From an uncultured Eubacteriales bacterium (GTDB lineage: Bacteria; Bacillota; Clostridia; Oscillospirales; Acutalibacteraceae), in assembly GCA_900321515.1 (NCBI GenBank), contig ONWI01000126.1, positions 1 through 8,793 on the forward strand: 8,793 nt of DNA. Direction: 5' to 3'. The notes below the pieces were generated by a model that saw nothing but the letters and a program-made list of their open reading frames with translations, made no database searches and was not told where the DNA came from. Below are positions 6,101 to 8,793 of the stretch, piece by piece. Every line of letters starts with the position of its first letter. Within the stretch, counting starts at the first letter, position 1. A program made the translations under genes and the position numbers.

Positions 6101-7669
6101 GGTACCGCCCGCCGCGATCGTTTTGATCGGTTGGCCAGCGGCGTCGTAAAGCGTCCATCCGGAAAAGGTCAGTCCATCCTCGGTGGGTGAGAGATTTGTC
6201 AGGCCGTTCACAGTGGTGCCGCCGTTGTTGGACAATTCGCGGTAGTCGGTCTCGGTTTTGTACACATCAAGCTGCGCCTGCGTCGGATTGTTAAACGCGC
6301 CCGGGCGGTTGAGTTGCGCGGTAATGGTGTATTTCTCCGGTTCGTATATGGCTTTCAGCTGAATGGTAAAGCGGTCGTCATTCATGTAGGCAAGGCCGTT
6401 ATTGGCTGTCTTTTTAAACTGGCTGACGGACAATGAATTGACGGCAGCCGCTTGTGATATATCAGTGCTGCTATTGAGCACCAGCCGGACACCGTTGTAG
6501 CCATTGACCGATTTATATTTTACGTCGCCGGAATCCGAAGCGGCAGTTCTGACCGATTCTCCCGACCCGGCTTTGTAGAAGGTGTTGACGTCTCCGGTAT
6601 AGCTGGGAAGATAGTAAAAATCGGTATGATCACTGCCGGAATACACCTGGTTGCCCTTTTCGTCGTAACCGTTTATCACCCCATAGCGCAGTCGCTTTCT
6701 CCATTGAGAATGAAGATTCATGCTCTCCAACTCATTATCCGCAACGGTAATCTTAGCGTTGGAGTTGTACGAAGTGCCACCGCCGTTCTGTTCGGTGGTC
6801 CATCTCAGGTCATGTCCTTCTTCTGTGATTTTCTTTGTCTTGAAGGCTTCACGATTGACATGCTCTGTGGATTTGGTGGGCTTACCGTCGGTCAGGTGGA
6901 GAGAATCGTAATAGTTGACTTCGAGAGTGTCGCCCCACACGGCATACAGATTCAGCACATAGGCGTCCTCACTCCCGACATACTCCGTCACTTTGGTGAC
7001 AAAAACATTCACAGAGGTTTTTTCATAAACATCGGAAAAATCCGCGTCCGGCTCTGTTGCGCCCTTCGTCCGTGACCATCCCCGGAAGCACTTTTTCTCG
7101 GTGGGATCCGAGGGGAACGGAATGGGAATGGCGCTGGAGTCAGGATAGTTTTCAAGCTTGTATGTCCTCTGCCCTTCGTCCGGATCTCCCGTGTAATAGG
7201 TGGTATCATAATAAATCTTAATATTTCGTTTCCACACGGCGACAAGATGGCAGACCATATTGGTGCCGTCAGAGGTGAATTGATTGGCGGCAATCTCCGC
7301 GCCGGGATTAACCGTCGTACTCTTACCGACGATCTTCCAATTAACAAATGTCGCGCCCTTGGCTGTTGGCGTTGTGCTGACGGCAGTCCTGCCCGTACTG
7401 CTGGGCAGGCTGTTGTCGCCGTAAGTGGTTCCCGTGGAAAAGGTCTCGCCTTCCACATTGTCCACATTCGCGTTGTAAGTGATCACATAATCATCGGCTC
7501 CGGCAAACACATCCAGTGAAAGCACGGTACCCGCAGCCATAGTAACAAAGGCCGCCAGCATAGCCGTAATGGCAAACAGCTTGCGCTGCACACCTATGGA
7601 AATCAGACTGCCGCGCCGCTTGGCTTGCCCGCTTCGACCCGATGAGTATATCCGTTTGGTACTGCTCAT
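1..7669 (-). CDS. Giant secreted multi-repeat surface protein (Listeria/Bacteroides-repeat, InlB B-like), 3' end outside window
   Basis: The frame starts at ATG 7669 and runs 2556 codons to the left edge without a stop, so the protein exceeds 2550 residues and its C-terminus is unseen. The start is fixed by GGAGGT six bases upstream and an immediately following signal peptide. After residue 56 the chain is about 22 tandem modules. Each opens with a strand such as YTLYYD or YVVEF, most carry a central GYxFxGW, and each closes with LYAVWEP, LTAQWEP or a variant; closing aromatics fall at residues 146, 245, 323, 442, 542, 642, 739, 853, 1023, 1140, 1304, 1462, 1569, 1709, 1821, 1939, 2041, 2160, 2271, 2399 and 2505. 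This pattern is that of the Listeria/Bacteroides repeat (Flg_new; InlB B-repeat-like, beta-grasp folds) in Firmicutes surface proteins. A role as an adhesin or cell-surface stalk is inferred; no enzyme motif was seen. Few cysteines, many Tyr, Trp, Asp, Thr and Asn. It appears monocistronic with its own promoter. Confidence 0.93.
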   Translation of the reverse strand, partial: MSSTKRIYSSGRSGQAKRRGSLISIGVQRKLFAITAMLAAFVTMAAGTVLSLDVFAGADDYVITYNANVDNVEGETFSTGTTYGDNSLPSSTGRTAVSTTPTAKGATFVNWKIVGKSTTVNPGAEIAANQFTSDGTNMVCHLVAVWKRNIKIYYDTTYYTGDPDEGQRTYKLENYPDSSAIPIPFPSDPTEKKCFRGWSRTKGATEPDADFSDVYEKTSVNVFVTKVTEYVGSEDAYVLNLYAVWGDTLEVNYYDSLHLTDGKPTKSTEHVNREAFKTKKITEEGHDLRWTTEQNGGGTSYNSNAKITVADNELESMNLHSQWRKRLRYGVINGYDEKGNQVYSGSDHTDFYYLPSYTGDVNTFYKAGSGESVRTAASDSGDVKYKSVNGYNGVRLVLNSSTDISQAAAVNSLSVSQFKKTANNGLAYMNDDRFTIQLKAIYEPEKYTITAQLNRPGAFNNPTQAQLDVYKTETDYRELSNNGGTTVNGLTNLSPTEDGLTFSGWTLYDAAGQPIKTIAAGGTFAADDFAGKGENFTVRDQWKRNYRIIPHANNAECATTPSEATGTIELYASGSAANITATISGNMYTKGYEFVGYSTEADSSTANIKDGNTSQVSIDKFSTKFRLSADKSEYVIDIYGQWYKNLQVNFDVSPSTGSKTQSGAVWLSTIQPGDTFTFTQPDNCNPSLAHYTFSGDWSTEKKIAGQQQNQPVVTSVPISDFAKKTGTSSVFEATVYAVYTPNEYKFIYLPDYSIDNVISDANNVPGVTGFPAEMNAETKTVKQNYDTIKANSGYQLSALSANGYRFDGWYICYGPNDGPTSYEKEANFKVPTNWIESTDTNGMNQTVYLRARWHKYSLYTFLFNINAGNTYGDGLSRPQKVGSSETITQDYFVGTFKEMTDDDFYPAVANESLRQWQYSLYSNQITEDMYFKSGSSQYLKLKNGMPTATGYVFKGWKVKSYTTDNASTATDTITYNGVTYGFEGNQGTTFSVDLSHPENYQHGIYKGDLDDACDTLFIITARWEMQRMVKFDMNVPSDEVATVTNFTAASPLYDAPNTGNSGWTYDEDYDQRKAVGYTTPSRPKYNFRGWSLRADTLPGSSDILTDTSTGNVGVYSSSLSHPAYDNTNGGYFYTQLYAVWEPLNTYTFRYDRNLAGLSQEGYPAGEYLRADDAGLNSDNWKADRNIWEDVYDEDDIRNTENYFPSGTGSAFKVKNGLLVSDKYHFKGWTAKRYVLNADYDPDTDTGTKEYLHETQGYFRGYYVLEQTSTFTVTDASSDNGIYSTNLIYQGKVANPTIVTLTAIWEPIYTYTLQYDPNFAALQTKRDFLRAEDSHLTDLVWTDSAVEGEEGTWTADPNDNDATLEWSQTDGVWQEVYTNDDIADTTDDTLFVTSGTNRYLRVKKGYLKAKGYKFTGWELTVIDHAGTAKKVSGLLSVSNDKNGIHTSNLKDDQSMRYVLTAQWEPQYVVEFKPNAGSETVTNMPSDSSVVTADNFTGSDKVFNGTEPVRTNYYFRGWSTDPNCKPEETAKILRYGSGHNPTVPKTAFTEPTFNADKDPDGYLVARLYAVWEPKGHYTLYYDKKLDGLDNAPWKGQYLTSVDEAGNTNPLGGMSVNEDGRWYEYVFEEGMTEKMVDGYYPLTHTKLYANGYKFVGWDMYYNRKGSTENYISGPYRYRVNNSGGFNSNYGIYHTWFNENDCVDKEFYLYAVWEPQYQVFYYPGTDDPSVTGMPDPAYSSMVSNKQFGSSVTKVFRASAPKRSGYYFIGWSTKPDCDVDQHPEHMAYVLHRNHLGPSVPKTAFTNAYFDALLNEGYLAAKLYAVWSRHEYYTLYFDENSDSEAYPGIEYLGEMTGHEMSTDWTVFLTHQQVENITGKYYNFDRNTVLTAKGYKFTGWDMTWNSYGTRLLTHYYNRERSNYGIYKGWINPTECPDLEFFLAAHWEPQYKVVFHDGDNTLCESDVVQGKAFVSGRKVFKPSVVPTKSGKYLAGWSTKPDYNFAVDGTTGEGFVKGIKNVTVYKSSFTTADYNDADQGFLRSDLYAVWNDEPVYYIFYDANEEGLINDPFVGQYTGAKDPDMVWEEVLTQTQLNADIAANKGYPLHRGYLTAKGYIFTGWQLTYIRESTDGTSGRFYSVDAQDNSFKIYPTWFGDVVDNEFLLSAVWKPQFAVKFFPNGDNVTNMPSSDYSPLKEEGLFTGNPATAVFKATVPKREGYYFAGWSTDPYYDVTQGLDGLLHRNHIGPAVPKDACTHAEYSDTAPYDYKGFMCAYVYAIWSPTPVYNIVYDPNQAALVNGEYLSDSMPAAHLLDGQWVFSYTQSEMEGVLSSAEGDNNAAGYYPLEKGELTAKGYVYTGWTLHWNDASGSAKTHAYPVSHYGQDAFRIHKNRLLNDTSDYEFLLTANWEPRYSVAFHENAGDDTVTNMPTKNPSDLFEASDFNRGGEEVKIFSDKGENITQPPQREGYLFLGWSTVPNEPSAMLQRTQSGVYVYLSDCIHPVENSFRAELYAMWTRGYSVSYELTGNIPAGVSGIPPTQEYPTGTENISVEQDMTAPGHTFSGWS
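155..856 (-). repeat. A+B repeat unit 6 (modules 20-21, residues 2272-2505)
   Basis: Module 20, type A: YNIVYDPN, LTAKGYVYTGW, LLTANWEP. Module 21, type B: VAFHEN, TVTNMPT, GYLFLGWSTVP, ELYAMW. 234 residues. The B module lacks VPKTAFT and has SGVYVYLSDC in the matching stretch. Confidence 0.8.
857..1546 (-). repeat. A+B repeat unit 5 (modules 18-19, residues 2042-2271)
   Basis: Module 18, type A: YYIFYDAN, LTAKGYIFTGWQL, FKIYPTWF, LLSAVWKP. Module 19, type B: VKFFPN, VTNMPSS, GYYFAGWSTDP, HRNHIGPAVPKDACT, YAIW. 230 residues. Module 19 is close to module 15 in the HRNH and VPK segments. Confidence 0.8.
1547..2206 (-). repeat. A+B repeat unit 4 (modules 16-17, residues 1822-2041)
   Basis: Module 16, type A: YTLYFDEN, AKGYKFTGWDM, NYGIYKGWIN, LAAHWEP. 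Module 17, type B: VVFHDGD, GKYLAGWSTKP, LYAVW. At 220 residues it is the shortest unit. The B module lacks the HxGPxVPKTAFT segment of its neighbours and has NVTVYKSSFT instead. Confidence 0.8.
2207..2962 (-). repeat. A+B repeat unit 3 (modules 14-15, residues 1570-1821)
   Basis: Module 14, type A: YTLYYDKK, GYKFVGWD, NYGIYHTWFN, LYAVWEP. Module 15, type B: VFYYPG, GMPDPAY, GYYFIGWSTKP, HRNHLGPSVPKTAFT, KLYAVW. This unit is 252 residues. Cys1698 and Cys1772 lie at positions also used by cysteines in neighbouring modules. Confidence 0.8.
2963..3757 (-). repeat. A+B repeat unit 2 (modules 12-13, residues 1305-1569)
   Basis: Module 12 is type A (YTLQYDPN, GYKFTGW, KNGIHTSNL, LTAQWEP) with a very acidic, Trp-containing loop at about residues 1331-1387. 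Module 13 is type B (VEFKPN, TVTNMPS, YYFRGWSTDP, VPKTAFT, LYAVWEP). This unit is 265 residues. Confidence 0.8.
3758..4249 (-). repeat. Unpaired A module (module 11, residues 1141-1304)
   Basis: Opens YTFRYDRN, has YHFKGW in the middle, DNGIYSTNL, and closes LTAIWEP: a full set of A-type marks. It is followed directly by another A module (YTLQYDPN at 1310-1317) with no B module between, breaking the alternation seen before and after it. It carries an acidic run with D1240, D1242 and D1244 spaced DxDxD. Confidence 0.75.
4250..5110 (-). repeat. A+B repeat unit 1 (modules 9-10, residues 854-1140)
   Basis: Module 9 (854-1023) is the longest A module: after its first strand it carries a long insertion before GYVFKGW, then a HGIYKGDL motif before TARWE. 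Module 10 (1024-1140) is a B module opening VKFDMN, with TVTNF, FRGWSL and closing LYAVWEP. This is the first unit with clear A/B organisation and is more divergent than units 2-6. Confidence 0.7.
5111..7501 (-). repeat. N-terminal head: eight divergent ~75-120-residue repeat modules (residues 57-853)
   Basis: Modules end at W146, W245, W323, Y442, W542, W642, Y739 and W853. They share the general plan (opening beta strand, central GW-like motif, closing aromatic strand) but are weakly alike in sequence and show no A/B alternation. Module 2 (147-245) resembles the later B type, with FRGWS and LYAVW. Module 3 (246-323) is the shortest at 78 residues and has LRW in place of FxGW. Module 4 (324-442) has no recognisable FxGW. 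Module 6 has FVGYS. Modules 5 and 6 are each exactly 100 residues between closing aromatics. Inference: this is the older, diversified part of the protein, distal to the wall if the C-terminus is anchored. Confidence 0.75.
7502..7669 (-). other. Signal peptide of the giant surface protein (residues 1-56)
   Basis: Residues 1-30 form an unusually long basic n-region with Lys/Arg at 5, 6, 12, 17, 18, 19, 29 and 30 and no acidic residue. Residues 31-50 (LFAITAMLAAFVTMAAGTVL) form the hydrophobic core. VFA at 54-56 fits a signal peptidase I site with cleavage before Gly57, after which the first repeat strand (DDYVITYNAN) begins. No lipobox cysteine is present, so this is a Sec signal rather than a lipoprotein signal. 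The cleavage point is predicted by eye. Confidence 0.85.
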
Positions 7670-7675
7670 AACGAT

Positions 7676-7681
7676 ACCTCC
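7676..7681 (-). promoter_or_regulatory. Ribosome binding site of the giant gene
   Basis: Minus-strand GGAGGT, six bases before ATG 7669. It is a near-complete Shine-Dalgarno at good spacing and decides this start over nearby alternatives. Confidence 0.9.
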
Positions 7682-7764
7682 GCATTGAAAAATAGTAGAT
7701 AGAAGACATTGGAAATACGATATAATGATAACAAATCCGGCACTTATTTATATAATTGTAACAT

Positions 7765-7793
7765 ATTATATCCAACAAGTAAATAGTTATTAA
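7765..7793 (-). promoter_or_regulatory. Probable sigma-A promoter of the giant gene
   Basis: Minus strand reads TTAATA (7788-7793), a 17-base spacer, then a perfect TATAAT (7765-7770). The -35 matches TTGACA at four of six positions. Transcription would begin near 7758, giving a leader of about 90 nt. The whole stretch is very AT-rich (9 G/C in 7741-7800), so chance matches are likely and other -10-like hexamers exist nearby. Confidence 0.5.
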
Positions 7794-7962
7794 ATATTTT
7801 CGCCATTGTGCATAAAAATTCAGTCCAAAATCATCTACAATAAAAGGCTCCGTTCTTTTTTGATGTCATACAGTAACTTTTGCTTGTAGCGCGTTCAGTA
7901 TCTTTACAAATGAGAAAAAAGGAGTAAAATAACATACTGTCATTGTTTTGGCACATCTTGCT

Positions 7963-8793
7963 TCAACTGTGTTTTCTCATATATTCCGCTGTTTTATGCA
8001 GCGTATCCCAGCGGTAAATCTGCTCCAGATGTCCCTCAAAGTCCAGACCGTATCTTCTTTGCAGTATATCAAACTGCTCTTTCAGCTCCGCCTGACGGGT
8101 ACGCTCTGTGTCCGACAGATAATCGTCGAAGCTGAGCTGCCTTTCATATTCTGTCGAAAGGTGATAAATGCCTATGCCAATCAGTCTTATCGGGCGTTTT
8201 TTCACCTGTTCAAAAAGCTGTAATGCCTCTTTATAAATCTCGATCGCAGATTCACAGGACATTACCGCTTTGGAACGGGTGATGTTTTTCATATCCGAAA
8301 AAGTAATTTTTAAGGTAACGCCTTTCCCGTAAAGCCCGTAACACTTCGCGCGGTTGTCTACACACAGTGAGAGTAAAAAGAGTACGTCTTTCAGCAGGAC
8401 GTCATTCGAGACATCCTCTTGAAAGGTCAGCTCTCTGCTGATGGATTTCGCGTTCTGCGGCAGATAAGGTACCACCTTTCGGTCATCCATACCAAATGCG
8501 ATCTGTGTAAGCCATTGTCCCTGCTTCCCGAGCAGACGGATGACTTCCTCACGCCTTTCCTGTATATCACGGACGGTGTGAATCCCCGCGGCGTGCAGCT
8601 TCCCGGCGGTTTTCACTCCTACCGTATAGAGTGAGCGCACATCTCTTTCCGTCATCAAATGCATAAATGCCTTTTCATCCGGTATTTCAAAATAGCCGTC
8701 CGGCTTTTTCTCCTCGCTGGCCGTTTTAGCGGCTGTTTTGGAATAAGCTACGCCGACGGAGCAGCTCAGTCCCAGCTCATCACGCGTTCTGCG
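7963..8793 (-). CDS. dinB: DNA polymerase IV-type Y-family translesion polymerase (DinB/UmuC family), 5' end outside window
   Basis: The C-terminal 276 residues are visible, ending at TGA 7963-7965; about 140 N-terminal residues, including the catalytic SIDE-type motif, are beyond the edge. Visible residues 9-36 (LSCSVGVAYSKTAAKTASEE, then KKPDG) match the palm motif normally read as SxGxxxNKxLAKxAS followed by KPxG. Next is the helix-hairpin-helix thumb (VGVKTAGKLHAAGIHTVRDI, visible 57-77), then KSISRELTF (116-124), which opens the little-finger domain. RQLSFDDYL near the end resembles the QLSLF beta-clamp-binding motif, and RRYG follows, as is usual in Firmicutes members. The enzyme copies past damaged template bases with low fidelity. 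ATG 8664 is internal, since the frame stays open and conserved upstream of it. Asn of the NK motif is Ser here (YSK). Its promoter and any LexA site lie outside the window. Confidence 0.92.
   Translation of the reverse strand, partial: RRTRDELGLSCSVGVAYSKTAAKTASEEKKPDGYFEIPDEKAFMHLMTERDVRSLYTVGVKTAGKLHAAGIHTVRDIQERREEVIRLLGKQGQWLTQIAFGMDDRKVVPYLPQNAKSISRELTFQEDVSNDVLLKDVLFLLSLCVDNRAKCYGLYGKGVTLKITFSDMKNITRSKAVMSCESAIEIYKEALQLFEQVKKRPIRLIGIGIYHLSTEYERQLSFDDYLSDTERTRQAELKEQFDILQRRYGLDFEGHLEQIYRWDTLHKTAEYMRKHS

Larger units (their letters stand above)
7670..7962. other. Intergenic region between dinB and the giant gene
   Basis: No gene of its own is supported on either strand. It holds the promoter and ribosome binding site of the giant gene in its left third. 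The part next to dinB has weak inverted repeats (CAGTAT at 7896-7901 against ATACTG at 7934-7939; AAAAG/CTTTT around 7842-7859) but no GC-rich hairpin followed by a T-run, so no terminator is called. Confidence 0.7.

Noticed and set aside
7018..7023. Homopolymer run as a phase-variation site in the giant gene
   Set aside because: Only six bases long and no longer tract was noticed in the coding region; too short to argue for slippage control.
7491..7778. Minus-strand 95-residue frame overlapping the promoter and the start of the giant gene
   Set aside because: It opens with TTG inside the predicted promoter, has no ribosome binding site, and its second half is an out-of-frame reading of the signal peptide region.
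7842..7940. Terminator for dinB
   Set aside because: The inverted repeats are short and AT-rich (CAGTAT/ATACTG with a 32-base loop; AAAAG/CTTTT), and no stable stem is followed directly by a T-run.
7963..8664. Starting dinB at ATG 8664
   Set aside because: The frame continues open to the right edge and encodes conserved palm residues (SVGVAYSK, KPDG), so this Met is internal.

Overview
The window holds two genes, both on the minus strand, separated by an AT-rich gap of about 290 bases. The style of both genes fits a Gram-positive bacterium of the Clostridia, perhaps a gut or rumen Oscillospiraceae-like lineage. The clues are a GGAGGT ribosome binding site, an AT-rich leader ahead of a moderately GC-rich coding region, Firmicutes-type Listeria/Bacteroides (InlB B-type, Flg_new-like) repeats, and a clostridial-style Y-family polymerase. 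The taxonomic placement is inference.

Positions 1-7669 are one uninterrupted minus-strand reading frame. It starts at ATG 7669 and stays open for 2556 codons to the left edge, so the stop and C-terminus lie outside the window. It encodes a very large secreted or surface protein: a signal peptide (residues 1-56), eight divergent modules of roughly 75-120 residues (57-853), an array of larger modules (854-2505), and the start of a module of a different type (2506 onward). Each module ends in a strand with an aromatic residue, most often of the form LYAVW followed by EP, and most carry a central GYxFxGW motif. In the array the modules alternate between a long type A (about 118-170 residues) and a shorter type B (about 102-117 residues), giving an A+B repeat unit of about 220-290 residues present six times, with one extra A module.

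Positions 7670-7962 are intergenic: a probable promoter (TTAATA-17-TATAAT), a leader of about 90 nt, and a strong Shine-Dalgarno for the giant gene. No convincing terminator was found for the upstream gene.

Positions 7963-8793 are the 3' two thirds of a dinB-type translesion DNA polymerase gene, whose start lies beyond the right edge. I see no functional link between the two genes; the giant gene appears to be its own transcription unit. No RNA genes, insertion sequences, CRISPR arrays or phage genes were recognised. The long plus-strand frames at 749-5125 are mirror images of the giant gene's codons, not genes.
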